Positions 6,891 through 15,762 of a DNA stretch of 64,000 bases are shown here, one piece after another (within the stretch, counting starts at the first letter, position 1; each line of letters starts with the position of its first letter). The stretch covers positions 5,077,001 through 5,141,000 of the forward strand of contig NZ_CP094669.1 of NCBI RefSeq assembly GCF_022827545.1, written 5' to 3'. Under the pieces are notes generated by a model, which was not told where the DNA came from, made no database searches, and saw only the letters and a program-made list of their open reading frames with translations. Position numbers and translations under genes: made by a program. This stretch comes from Hymenobacter tibetensis (GTDB taxonomy: Bacteria > Bacteroidota > Bacteroidia > Cytophagales > Hymenobacteraceae).

Positions 6891-9800
6891 CTACACTCCC
6901 ACCTTCTCCTCACTGCCTAACTCGCTGAGGATGCGCTTGGCGACTTGCACGCTTTTTACCTCCTCGATGCTGACGATGAGCTGCTCTTTGCGCTCCTTCA
7001 TGCTGGCCGTGCGGGTGTGGGTTTGCACGTAGCTAAGGATGTTGCCGAAAGTGTCGCTCTGGAAGTAAGGCTCGTTGTTAGTGGCCGAGATGTAGCCTTT
7101 GAGCAGGTTCTTCTTCAGCGTCAGCTTCTCGAAGCCCACTTGGCAGGCCTGCCAGCGCAACCGCACGATGTCGGCCAGCTGCTCCACTTCTGCCGGCAGC
7201 GGCCCAAACCGGTCCACGATGCCGGCCACCAGCTTGCGCAGCTCCTCGGGGCCCTTCACCCTATCGAGCTTGCTATACAGCTGCAAGCGCTCCGACACGT
7301 TGCTCACGTAGGAGTCGGGAATCAGGATTTGCAGGTCCGTCTCGATGTTGCACTCCTTGGGGCCGCTGGCTTTCACGGCCGCTTGCAGCCGCTCGGTCGG
7401 GTCGCCGAGGAACAGGTCGCGGAACTCGGTTTCCTTGAGCTCCGTCACGGCCTCGTCCAGAATCTGGTGGTAGGTTTCAAAGCCTAAGTCATTGATGAAG
7501 CCCGACTGCTCACCGCCCAGCAGGTTGCCGGCCCCCCGGATGTCCAGGTCGCGCATGGCCACCTTAAACCCGTCGCCGAGGTCGGAAAACTCTTCGAGCG
7601 TGCTTAGGCGCTTACGGGCATCGGAAGGCAAACCGGCCACCGGCGGCGTGAGTAGGTAGCAGTAGGCTTTCTTGTTGGAACGGCCCACGCGCCCACGCAT
7701 CTGGTGCAGGTCGGAGAGGCCGTGCATGTGGGCGCGGTTGATGATAATGGTGTTGGCGTTCGGAATGTCCAGGCCCGACTCAATCAGGTTGGTACTCACC
7801 AGCACGTCGTAGTCGCCGTCCACGAATTTCATCATGCGCTTTTCCAGCAGGTCGCCTTCCATCTGGCCGTGAATGGTAGTTACGCGGGCATCGGGCACCA
7901 GGCGCAGCACCATGTTGGCTAGTTCGTCGATATCTTTCACGCGGTTGTGCACGAAAAACACCTGCCCGCCGCGCTTGATTTCGCGGGCCACCGCGTCGCG
8001 CACCAGCAGCTCATCAAACACGTGCAGCTCGGTTTGCACCGGCTGGCGGTTCGGCGGCGGCGTGGCAATCACGCTCAAGTCGCGGGCGCCCATCAGCGAG
8101 AAGTGCAGCGTGCGCGGTATCGGCGTCGCCGACAGCGTGAGCGTATCCACATTCACCTTCAGTTCCTTGAGCTTGTCCTTGGTTTTCACCCCGAACTTCT
8201 GCTCTTCGTCAATGATGAGCAAGCCTAGGTCCTTGAACTTGATGTCTTTGTTGGTGAGGCGGTGTGTGCCAATCAGGATGTCGGTTTTGCCCTCGGCCAC
8301 CCGGCCCAGCGTCTCCTTGATTTGCTTGGTGCTCTTGAAGCGGTTCACGTACTCCACCGTCACGGGCAGAGCTGCCAGCCGCTCCCGGAACGTTTTGTAG
8401 TGCTGCATGGCCAAGATGGTGGTAGGTACCAGCACGGCCACCTGCTTGCCATCGGCCACCGACTTAAACGCTGCCCGAATAGCCACTTCCGTCTTGCCGA
8501 AGCCCACGTCGCCGCACACCAGCCGGTCCATGGGGTGGGGTACCTCCATGTCGCGCTTCACGTCTTCGGTGGCCTTGGCCTGGTCGGGCGTGTCTTCGTA
8601 GATGAAGCTCGATTCTAGCTCGGCCTGCATAAACGAGTCCATGGCGAAGGCGTGGCCGGGCGCGGTTTTGCGCTTGGCGTACAGCCGAATCAGCTCGGCC
8701 GCAATGTCCTTCACTTTCTTCTTAACCGACTTCTTCTTGTTTTCCCACTCCGGCGAGCCCAGCTTACTCATATTGGGCGGCGTACCCTCGGCGCCCGAGT
8801 ACTTGGCAATCTTGTGCAGGGCGTGGATGCTCACCGTCAGCACGTCGTCGTCGCGGTACACCAGCCGGATGGCTTCCTGCACCCGGTCGTTGATTTCCAC
8901 CTGCGTGAGGCCCGCAAAGCGCGCAATGCCGTAGTCCTGGTGCACCACGTAGTCGCCAGGGCTCAGCGTCCGCAACTCCTTCAAGGTCAGCGCTTTCTTC
9001 TTCGAGAACTTGCGTCCTTCTTGCGCCCGATAGAACCGCTCGAACAGCTGGTGGTCGGTGTACACCACCAGTTTCAGCGTCTCGTCCACGTAGCCTTCGC
9101 GCAGCCCCAGCAGCAAGTGCTGAAACTGTACGTTATTGTCGAGCTCGTCGAAGATGGTCCGCAACCGGTCCGCCTGCCTGACCGATTCGGCCGCAATGAT
9201 ATTGGTGTAGCCTTTCTCCTGGTTTTCGTGCAGGTTCTTCACCAGCCGATTGAAGTCCTTGTTGAAGCTTGGCTGCGGCTTGGCCGTGAACTGAAACTCC
9301 TCGGCCCCCGCCTTGTAGTGGAACCGTTTGCCGAACTCCACCACCGCAAACCCTTCCAGCAGCTTCTTAAACGACTTCCCTGTCTCAAACAAGTCCTCGG
9401 GCTTGCTCACAATTTGGGTGCCGCCCGCCGTCAGCAGCAGCTCCTGGAAGCCTGCCTCGGCCTTGTCGAACGATTCTTCCACCACGTCCAGGGTCTGGCG
9501 CATATCCTTGGCCCACACCGTGGTGTTCTTCGGAATGAAGTCCAGGAACGCCTCCCGGGTTTCCTGTAGCAGCTTGGTTTGCACGTTCGGGATGATGCTC
9601 ACCTGCTCCCGCTTCTCCACCGACAGCTGGCTTTCCGGGTCGAACGTCCGGATGGTTTCCACCTCGTCGCCGAACAGCTCTATCCGGTACGGCAGCTCAT
9701 TGGCGTATGAGAAGATGTCCACGATACCGCCGCGCACCGCAAACTGCCCCGCCTCATACACAAAATCGGTCCGCTCGAAGTCGTACTCCGCCAGCATCTC

Positions 9801-10442
9801 ACTGATGAAGTTCACGTCCAGCTTGTCGCCGTTCTTCACAATGAACGTGTTGGCCACCAAACTTTTCTTGTTGATTACCTTCTCGAACAGCGCCTCCGGG
9901 TACGTGATGATGATAGCACCGGCCGTGTCTTTCACGCTGGCCCGCGCACCCTTTTTGCCCTTGGGCTTGGCGTCGGTTTCCGCAGCGGCCGTGTCGGCAG
10001 CATCTTCCGCGTCTTCGGTGGCTTGCTCAGCGGCGGTTTTAGGTCCGCGGTGCGAGTTCAGCTTGTTCAACACTTCAGCCCGCATCAGCACGTTGGCATT
10101 TTCCGTCTCGTCGAAAGCGTAAGGTCGCTTATAGGAGCTTGGAAACAGCAGCGGCTCCTCGTTGGGTAGCAAGTGCTGCAAGTCGGCCAGGAAATACGCC
10201 GCCTCCTCCCGGTCGTGCAGGATGAACAAGTGGTGCTGATCGGGAAATGCCGTGTGCATAGCCGCAGCCAGCACCGCATCTTGGCTCCCAACAAGGCCGC
10301 GCAAGTGCAGCCGCGGGTGTGCCACAGCCTCGGCCGGCGCAGCGCCGCGGAGCGAGTTGCGCGTGGCCGGGTTCAGGCGGGCCCCCACGGTCATGACGGT
10401 AGGGTCGAGAGAGTATAGCTGGAGAAAATCAGAAACCTTCAA
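6891..10442 (-). CDS. mfd: transcription-repair coupling factor Mfd
   Basis: The 1183-residue protein has the full Mfd order: a UvrB-like N-terminal part, an RNA-polymerase-interaction (CarD-like) domain beginning near LSPGDYVVHQDYGIARFAGL, then a RecG-type SF2 translocase and the C-terminal TRCF domain. Walker A GDVGFGKTEV is near residue 642, the DEEQ box near 742, and motifs V-VI include NLIESGLDIPNANTIII and QMRGRVGRSNK. Mfd removes RNA polymerase stalled at DNA lesions and recruits UvrA. An Ala/Glu/Lys-rich insertion of about 45 residues (about 128-173) interrupts the UvrB-like region and is probably a disordered linker. It begins with an ATG in a gap of about 200 bases, divergent from the small gene at 10642. 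Confidence 0.97.
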   Translation of the reverse strand: MKVSDFLQLYSLDPTVMTVGARLNPATRNSLRGAAPAEAVAHPRLHLRGLVGSQDAVLAAAMHTAFPDQHHLFILHDREEAAYFLADLQHLLPNEEPLLFPSSYKRPYAFDETENANVLMRAEVLNKLNSHRGPKTAAEQATEDAEDAADTAAAETDAKPKGKKGARASVKDTAGAIIITYPEALFEKVINKKSLVANTFIVKNGDKLDVNFISEMLAEYDFERTDFVYEAGQFAVRGGIVDIFSYANELPYRIELFGDEVETIRTFDPESQLSVEKREQVSIIPNVQTKLLQETREAFLDFIPKNTTVWAKDMRQTLDVVEESFDKAEAGFQELLLTAGGTQIVSKPEDLFETGKSFKKLLEGFAVVEFGKRFHYKAGAEEFQFTAKPQPSFNKDFNRLVKNLHENQEKGYTNIIAAESVRQADRLRTIFDELDNNVQFQHLLLGLREGYVDETLKLVVYTDHQLFERFYRAQEGRKFSKKKALTLKELRTLSPGDYVVHQDYGIARFAGLTQVEINDRVQEAIRLVYRDDDVLTVSIHALHKIAKYSGAEGTPPNMSKLGSPEWENKKKSVKKKVKDIAAELIRLYAKRKTAPGHAFAMDSFMQAELESSFIYEDTPDQAKATEDVKRDMEVPHPMDRLVCGDVGFGKTEVAIRAAFKSVADGKQVAVLVPTTILAMQHYKTFRERLAALPVTVEYVNRFKSTKQIKETLGRVAEGKTDILIGTHRLTNKDIKFKDLGLLIIDEEQKFGVKTKDKLKELKVNVDTLTLSATPIPRTLHFSLMGARDLSVIATPPPNRQPVQTELHVFDELLVRDAVAREIKRGGQVFFVHNRVKDIDELANMVLRLVPDARVTTIHGQMEGDLLEKRMMKFVDGDYDVLVSTNLIESGLDIPNANTIIINRAHMHGLSDLHQMRGRVGRSNKKAYCYLLTPPVAGLPSDARKRLSTLEEFSDLGDGFKVAMRDLDIRGAGNLLGGEQSGFINDLGFETYHQILDEAVTELKETEFRDLFLGDPTERLQAAVKASGPKECNIETDLQILIPDSYVSNVSERLQLYSKLDRVKGPEELRKLVAGIVDRFGPLPAEVEQLADIVRLRWQACQVGFEKLTLKKNLLKGYISATNNEPYFQSDTFGNILSYVQTHTRTASMKERKEQLIVSIEEVKSVQVAKRILSELGSEEKVGV

Positions 10443-10641
10443 AGCGGCGGATAGTCTAGAAGAGGAAGCAAAGGTAGAAGCCCGGCCGGACGAATATCCG
10501 GTCGGGCGACGCTATAAGACGGTGCGCCAAGGCACACGCTATCCAATACCACAGCCCGCCCCTGAAAGTTTCCGCAACATTTTCGCTTCGTGTGTTGTAC
10601 CTTCCTACTTCACGCGCTAACCCGGCTCTGCTACCCTCTTC

Positions 10642-10857
10642 ATGACAGAACCAACTCACGAGCCCGCCGGTCAGGATTGGGACCAGCTCCTCGACCAGTT
10701 GCGCCAAGTCCGGCAGCAAGTCCAGGAGCATGGCCCCCTCGCTCCCGAAGAGCAGGAAGAAGCCACCAATGCCTTCAAACAAGGCTTAGCCCTCCTAGCC
10801 AACCAAGTAGACGACATCCGTAGCAATGGTCTGAAAGGCAGTTCCGGCGAGTGGTAA
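10642..10857 (+). CDS. small hypothetical protein (71 aa)
   Basis: A short hydrophilic protein, rich in Gln and Glu and probably a helical hairpin (residues about 12-60), with a Gly/Ser tail. It has no signal peptide or recognisable motif. It stands alone, divergent from mfd. The opposite-strand reading over the same bases (10456-10782) has a less natural composition and an Arg/Cys-rich end, so the plus-strand reading is preferred. A function is not recognised. Confidence 0.55.
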   Translation: MTEPTHEPAGQDWDQLLDQLRQVRQQVQEHGPLAPEEQEEATNAFKQGLALLANQVDDIRSNGLKGSSGEW

Positions 10858-11174
10858 GCGGAGCACACCAGCTTGCAATTCAGCTATTTGATTACCCAAT
10901 CCCGTAGCCTCCACCAGCACGTAGCTGCTTGAAGCTAGTTGGTTTACATGGCCGTGAGCACGAGAGTTTTTGCGGGGCCTATAAGAAGGATAGATCATTA
11001 AAATCAGGCCGTTATCACGTGCCTTGTAGGCTGCATTGTTGAGCTTAACCAGCTAAAACGAGTTTTCGCAGTACGGAAAGCAGTGTATAACGAAATCAGA
11101 TAATATAGTATGCATACCGAGCATCTATATCACGTACTTTTGCTAGCCAAGGCTTTATTCATACCCTATCACAC
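10858..11174. other. intergenic gap, nothing recognised
   Basis: No credible gene in about 317 bases. The only feature seen is a TACTTTTG sequence at 11135-11142 that fits a Bacteroidota -7 box for the gene starting at 11175, without a convincing -33 partner. Confidence 0.4.
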
Positions 11175-11915
11175 GTGCGCGGATCCTCTCATTTAGCTAT
11201 TGGTCTTATCACAGGTATAGCCATCGGCGGCTTGGTATCTGGCGTTAAATTCTCCCCAGCGGGCATTGCCTTGGCCGGCTTTTCTGCCTTAGCTCCCGAC
11301 CTCGACCATCCCGAATCCCGCCTTAGCAAGCGGCTTGGCTTTGCCCAGAACTACGTGCGGTGGGCCTTTGTGGTGGTAGCCGCCGGCCTGGGCCTATACA
11401 CGCACTTCTACGAAGCGCCTGGTCCCGACCGGCGCATGGGGTTCACGGCCGCGCTGGCCTTCGGGCTGTTGGGAGCAGCTATGCAGGGCGGCTCGGCACG
11501 TAAGCTGGCCTTGCTCTTCACCGGGCTATGTACGGTTATGGCGGGCCTCTATACTGGCTATGTCTGGTTGAGCATGCTGGGATTGTTTGTGGCCGTAGCC
11601 CCATTCACCTCCCACCGCTCCTGGACCCACACCATCTGGGCGGCGGGCCTTTGGACCTACATCGGCCACTTAGCCAACCAGAGCCTCGGCTGGCACGGAG
11701 TGGCGCTGTTCGCAGGCGGCGGCTACGTTTCCCACCTCCTCGCCGACACTCTTACCAAAGCGGGCGTAAAATGGTTTATGCCCTTCACCGATACTTCATT
11801 GAAGCTCCCGCTAATTCGAACCGGCTCTGCTTCCGGCAACTTGCTGGAAGTAGGTATCTGCACCGGCTACGGGCTACTAGTCCTAGGCCTAGTCATCGGC
11901 AAGACAAGCTTCTAA
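11175..11915 (+). CDS. YdjM-family membrane-bound metal-dependent hydrolase
   Basis: The 246-residue membrane protein begins with a GTG codon. Family motifs are present: SSHLAIG near residue 4, APDLDHPES near 40 (metal-binding Asp and His), SHRSWTHT near 140 and YVSHLLADTLTKAG near 178. Between these lie five or so hydrophobic segments. YdjM proteins (LexA-regulated in E. coli) are predicted inner-membrane hydrolases with a His/Asp metal site; the substrate is unknown. It has no close partner gene. A possible -7 box lies 33 bases upstream. Confidence 0.85.
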   Translation: MRGSSHLAIGLITGIAIGGLVSGVKFSPAGIALAGFSALAPDLDHPESRLSKRLGFAQNYVRWAFVVVAAGLGLYTHFYEAPGPDRRMGFTAALAFGLLGAAMQGGSARKLALLFTGLCTVMAGLYTGYVWLSMLGLFVAVAPFTSHRSWTHTIWAAGLWTYIGHLANQSLGWHGVALFAGGGYVSHLLADTLTKAGVKWFMPFTDTSLKLPLIRTGSASGNLLEVGICTGYGLLVLGLVIGKTSF

Positions 11916-12596
11916 CTCGTTCTTTATCCATGCATAAGTTGCCGGCTGGTGAAAGTGCCGCCTTTGCCATTTCCGTCACGCTGCATGCTGCAGCGAACAA
12001 GAACTATTGTACAATTAGCGTTGTACAGTAAGAGGCCGACGTAACTGGGCGATTACAATAGCTGTCGTGCTAGAACAGCAGAGAAGTTGGTTTGGAAGGT
12101 GAATAGGAACACTGCCTTCCCTATGCAGAAGGTGGTATTCAAGATTTAGGGATTATTTGTACTAATCACATGTCTCCAATATCTTCGCGCTTAGCTGAAC
12201 CGTGAAGTTGAATTTAACTCAGTGTAATTTTTCATTAACTCTCTATTCTATGTAAGATATATTTTTTATAATATTACACTTGTCCAGTATAGCAGTTATG
12301 GCAATTTGCAACTTTCAGCTATTGTTTTTTAAAAGTAGGTAGAACAGGAAAGTCGTTCTTGTCTGTATTTACTTCGCTGAGAAAATTGCACTTATACTTT
12401 TTAGTATTTCCTCCTGCGCAGGTCCTTGGCTGTGTAAAGAGTTGGTAATCATTGATTACAGATTTACCAACTAGTACCCTAACCCCGAAGCTTCGTATCT
12501 TTGGGCCGGCCTGTAGCATTACCAAATTCTACGCACCTTATTACCCGCTCTTATACCCCTCACACCTCTTGCTTACCTTCAACCCCTTTTCCCAGT
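11916..12596. other. long intergenic region, mostly AT-rich
   Basis: About 680 bases without a credible gene. The first part holds a short open frame that merely continues a shadow frame of the upstream gene. Two TTGTACA repeats lie close together near 12006-12028. The stretch 12170-12330 is AT-rich. Near the right end, TATCTTTG at 12496-12503 fits the -7 box of the next gene and would give a leader of about 90 bases. Confidence 0.4.
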
Positions 12597-13604
12597 ATGA
12601 ACCAGATAAATAGCCCTCTGATTAGGATCGGCGTCTTCTACGACGGCAATTATTTCCTTAAGATCAGTGATTACTACTACTTTCAGCATGACCGCAAGGC
12701 CCGTATCAGCCTGGAAGGATTACACGAGTTTATTCGTCATCAAGTGGCAGAAGAAGAAGATGTGGATCTTCGTCTGAGCCGAGTTATTGATGCTCATTTC
12801 TTCCGAGGCCGTCTCTCAGCCACGGAAGCCCGCGATAAAGACCGGTTGTTCCACGACCGTTTGCTCGACGATATCCTCATGAACATGGGTATCGCTACGC
12901 ACTATATGCCCCTCAAAACCCGCGATGGTCGCCTGCAAGAAAAAGGCATCGATGTGTGGTTGTCTCTGGAAGCTCTGGAACTGACCCTGCACAAGAGCTA
13001 CGACGTAGTGGTGCTCATCGCCGGCGACTCCGACTATGCGCCCCTCATCAAGAAGCTCAACACCATCGGCACTCGCGTAATGCTGCTGAATTGGGACTTC
13101 AAATACGTTGACTTCAAAGGTGAAGCCCGCGTAACCCGCGCCTCGCAGCACCTATTGGAGCAAGCCACGTACCCTGTGCAGATGCACGAAATCATCGACC
13201 AAGGCCTTGCCGACGGCGACGAGCTGATCGAAACCATGTTCGTGAACACGCCGGAGCCTGTAGCCTTCCCCGCTCCTGCCAAGCCAGTGCGCCCCACCGG
13301 TCCTACGGCCGCTGGCCCAGTAGGCACGGTAGGAATCAGCACCATCAAGAACCTGAAGAACGGTTTCGGTTTCGTGGTTATGCCGCCAAACAACTTGTTC
13401 TTCAGCTACGCCGACATGTCGGAAGGCGACTTCAACGACCTGCGCGAAGGGGATTGGGTGGAGTTTACGGTAGGCCGCAACCACCGCGACGAGGATTGTG
13501 CCCGCAACGTGCGCAAAGTAGATGCCCCTCAAATGGAGGAAGGCGACGAGTACGATGAAGAGCACAGCGAAACCGAGTCGGCTGATTCGTCGGAGCGCCT
13601 CTAG
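12597..13604 (+). CDS. NYN-domain (LabA/DUF88-like) protein with C-terminal cold-shock domain
   Basis: The 335-residue protein joins two nucleic-acid domains. Residues about 9-185 are a NYN/PIN-like nuclease fold, with an IGVFYDGNYF start (Asp16), a KGIDVWLSLEAL segment and the IAGDSDYAPLIKKL acidic motif near 143. After a Pro/Ala linker, residues about 245-305 form a cold-shock/S1-like OB fold (KNGFGFVVM and NLFFSYADM match RNP1 and RNP2). The C-terminal tail is acidic. NYN proteins are usually metal-dependent RNases, so RNA turnover is likely. The ATG at 12597 is chosen because the in-frame reading from 12501 has no conserved content and overlaps the likely promoter. Confidence 0.85.
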   Translation: MNQINSPLIRIGVFYDGNYFLKISDYYYFQHDRKARISLEGLHEFIRHQVAEEEDVDLRLSRVIDAHFFRGRLSATEARDKDRLFHDRLLDDILMNMGIATHYMPLKTRDGRLQEKGIDVWLSLEALELTLHKSYDVVVLIAGDSDYAPLIKKLNTIGTRVMLLNWDFKYVDFKGEARVTRASQHLLEQATYPVQMHEIIDQGLADGDELIETMFVNTPEPVAFPAPAKPVRPTGPTAAGPVGTVGISTIKNLKNGFGFVVMPPNNLFFSYADMSEGDFNDLREGDWVEFTVGRNHRDEDCARNVRKVDAPQMEEGDEYDEEHSETESADSSERL

Positions 13605-13630
13605 CCTTGCAGTAACTGCTGTTGCTTATG

Positions 13631-13662
13631 AAAAGCCGCCGGTGTCCCCGGCGGCTTTTTGC
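13631..13662 (+). terminator. terminator of the NYN gene
   Basis: Arms AAAAGCCGCCGG and CCGGCGGCTTTTT enclose a short loop, 27 bases after the stop codon, with a T run. This is a textbook intrinsic terminator. Confidence 0.85.
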
Positions 13663-13743
13663 GTAGCAAGAGGTAGAGAAGCCCACGGTATTTCTGCCTT
13701 TTGCATCAGTTACGGATAGCTCCTTCCCTTTCAGCACCTGCCT

Positions 13744-14217
13744 TTACTTGTCTGCCTCTGGGAAAAGCAGCTGGTGAAAATCGCGCTTGTCAGCAGGGTA
13801 CCGGTTGAAAGTGCCCATACCGCGTGCCACTACCAGTCCGTCGCGAGTGGGGCACTCAATGGAAGCACTACTCATGATGAGCGTTTTGCCGCTGTGCTCC
13901 ACCGTCCCTCGCGCAACCAGGTGGTCGTGGAGGCGCACGGGGTGCAGGTAGTTGATCTTAAACTCCACCGTTGATACCAGCTCACCGGCAGTGAAAGCCA
14001 GTGAAAGAGCTGCTGCACCCAGCACCGCATCCATCAGGCCCGCTACCACCCCACCGTGGCAGGTACCCGGCGACGACAGATGCTCGTCGCGGATGGTCAT
14101 GGTGTACATAACCTCGCCGGGCTTCCTTACGGTAAGTTCCATGCCGTTTGCGCGGCCGTACTGATTGATTTGGTTGTAGATGGCCACTAACGTGGCTACA
14201 TCAGGAGATGGTTGCAT
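13744..14217 (-). CDS. PaaI-family hotdog thioesterase
   Basis: The 157-residue protein matches the PaaI/YbgC-type hotdog fold. The sequence GTCHGGVVAGLMDAVLGAAA near residue 51 contains the HGG motif and the central helix, followed by the strands FKINYLHPV and LVARGTVEHSGKTL. Members hydrolyse acyl-CoA thioesters in the cytosol. The N-terminal helix and the ATG at 14217 fit the family length. The physiological substrate cannot be told, and the neighbours give no hint. Confidence 0.85.
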   Translation of the reverse strand: MQPSPDVATLVAIYNQINQYGRANGMELTVRKPGEVMYTMTIRDEHLSSPGTCHGGVVAGLMDAVLGAAALSLAFTAGELVSTVEFKINYLHPVRLHDHLVARGTVEHSGKTLIMSSASIECPTRDGLVVARGMGTFNRYPADKRDFHQLLFPEADK

Positions 14218-14451
14218 AAAGCAGAAGTGCAGAAAGTCAGGCAGAAGAAAACCGTAGCCGCCACCACGTACCCATGCTAGCTGGTAAGTGAGCTACAACT
14301 CATCCGAAGGTAGTGGCTAGCCTACTATGCTTGGTATCAACAAGGCGCTTCTTTGCCTGGAGAGGCCCAGTTCCCATCCGGCGGGTAACAGCTTATGTTG
14401 GCGCCGCCACTTCCACCAGCAGCGTCTCCTACTCTCTGCGGCCAGGTATGT

Positions 14452-14895
14452 TCAGTCTTCCAGCGTCTTGACCATTAGGAAATGCGGAATGCTACCGAAC
14501 AGCGTATGCGACGGTGCTTCTACCGCGTAGCCCAGCCGCTTGTAGAACGGTACGGCGGCCTCTCGGGCGTGCAACCGGATTTCCAAGTAGCCCAACCGGC
14601 GGCCAGCCTCCTCCAAATGTTCCAGTAGCTCGCGGCCGATACCGTGTCCCTGCCACGCTGGCGCCACGGCCATAAACCGAACTTGCCCCCGCAGTTGCTC
14701 CGCCGACTGCAGCATGGCCACCCCAATGGCCGTACCATCAGGCGCGAGCCGGAGTGCGTGCACGGTTGCAGGATCTTCGTCTTCGGGCACCCGCTCCGAA
14801 CCGGCAGGCTGCTGCCAGGGTTGGCGCAAAACTTCGTAGCGCAGCTGATAGTAGGCCGTCCACTCAGCGGGAGTTTGGGGAGAACGAATATTCAT
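14452..14895 (-). CDS. GNAT-family N-acetyltransferase
   Basis: This 147-residue protein is a single GNAT domain. Motif A is VRFMAVAPAWQGHGIGRELL near residue 71, with the Q-x-x-G-x-G/A acetyl-CoA pyrophosphate loop, and the late segment AVPFYKRLGYAVE is the usual alpha4-beta6 part. It is similar in size and order to ElaA/YitI-like acetyltransferases. The acceptor substrate is unknown. It stands alone on the minus strand, with gaps of over 200 bases on each side. Confidence 0.9.
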   Translation of the reverse strand: MNIRSPQTPAEWTAYYQLRYEVLRQPWQQPAGSERVPEDEDPATVHALRLAPDGTAIGVAMLQSAEQLRGQVRFMAVAPAWQGHGIGRELLEHLEEAGRRLGYLEIRLHAREAAVPFYKRLGYAVEAPSHTLFGSIPHFLMVKTLED

Positions 14896-15110
14896 GGCAA
14901 GGAAGTGAAACGGTAGAGTAGCACGGCCCGTCTTGGCTCTTCTTTATGAGGTTTACTACCAACTAGGTGGGAATGAAGCGGCTCGCTGGGGTTGATACCA
15001 GCCGCTTTCAGCTGCTATTACGTGCAGACGCTGCTTTGTGTCGCGTAAGTTTACGTAGGCAGGTGCAGCATGCTGTCTTTGCGTGCCCTAATATTAGCAC
15101 GCCAACTTCC

Positions 15111-15118
15111 TACCTTTG
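15111..15118 (+). promoter_or_regulatory. possible -7 box for yajQ
   Basis: TACCTTTG matches the Bacteroidota TAnnTTTG -7 consensus, 67 bases upstream of the yajQ ATG. A -33 TTTG at the usual spacing was not found. Confidence 0.4.
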
Positions 15119-15184
15119 CCCCCACGCAAACCGGCGGGGCAGTTTGGCGTACAGCCTTCCTGTTCCCTTTAACACCCTCATTCC

Positions 15185-15676
15185 ATGGCATCTTTCGATA
15201 TCGTGAGCAAAGTAGACCCGCAGACCCTCGAAAACGCGGTGAACACGGCCAAAAAAGAATTACAAACCCGCTACGACCTGCGCGACACCAAAGGCGGCAT
15301 CGACCTCGATAAAAAAGCGAATACCATTCAGCTCAGTTCGGAAAATTCCATGCGCGTCAAAGCCTTGGAAGATATCTTGCTGACCCGGGTTGTGAAGCAA
15401 GGTATTGATGGCACTTCACTGGATTTCACAGCCGAAGAGCAGCCGAGCGGTAACCTGGTCAAGAAAACCATTAAAGTGCGGGCGGGCGTCGACAAGGATG
15501 CCGGCCGCAAAATCATCAAGGCCATCAAAGACGCCAAGCTGAAGGTGGAAGCCCAAATGCAAGACGACCAAGTGCGCGTCACGGCCAAAAAGATCGACGA
15601 TCTGCAAGCGGTTATTGCGCTGCTACGCCGCACCGACATTGGCCAGCCGTTGCAATTTGTGAATATGAAGAGTTGA
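15185..15676 (+). CDS. yajQ: YajQ-family nucleotide-binding protein
   Basis: The 163-residue protein has the YajQ hallmarks: MASFDIVSKVD at the start, AKKELQTRYDLRDTKG, GRKIIKAIKDAKLKVEAQMQDDQVRVTAKKIDDLQ, and the C-terminal LRRTDIGQPLQFVNMKS (segments named here in part). The family has two ferredoxin-like folds and binds nucleotides or RNA; a c-di-GMP receptor role was shown for a Xanthomonas member and may not hold here. terC begins 86 bases downstream and may be co-transcribed. Confidence 0.95.
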   Translation: MASFDIVSKVDPQTLENAVNTAKKELQTRYDLRDTKGGIDLDKKANTIQLSSENSMRVKALEDILLTRVVKQGIDGTSLDFTAEEQPSGNLVKKTIKVRAGVDKDAGRKIIKAIKDAKLKVEAQMQDDQVRVTAKKIDDLQAVIALLRRTDIGQPLQFVNMKS

Positions 15677-15762
15677 TCGTTGTTTGTTACTAACTGGTCG
15701 TTCCAGCCATCTTACGCAGCAGTCCGTCGTCAACAATCAACCACCAATCAAACAGCCAACCA

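Noticed and set aside
6945..9569. Long open frames antisense to mfd (6945-7487, 7873-8400, 8652-9569).
   Set aside because: They lie wholly inside a certain gene, have His/Arg/Val- or Ser-rich compositions typical of GC-rich antisense frames, and show no motif.
10456..10782. A 108-codon minus-strand frame between mfd and the small plus-strand gene.
   Set aside because: It overlaps the better small gene at 10642 and would occupy the divergent promoter region; its composition is not protein-like towards the end.
12319..12525. A 68-codon minus-strand frame in the 680-base gap.
   Set aside because: It has no recognisable content and overlaps the likely promoter of the NYN gene.
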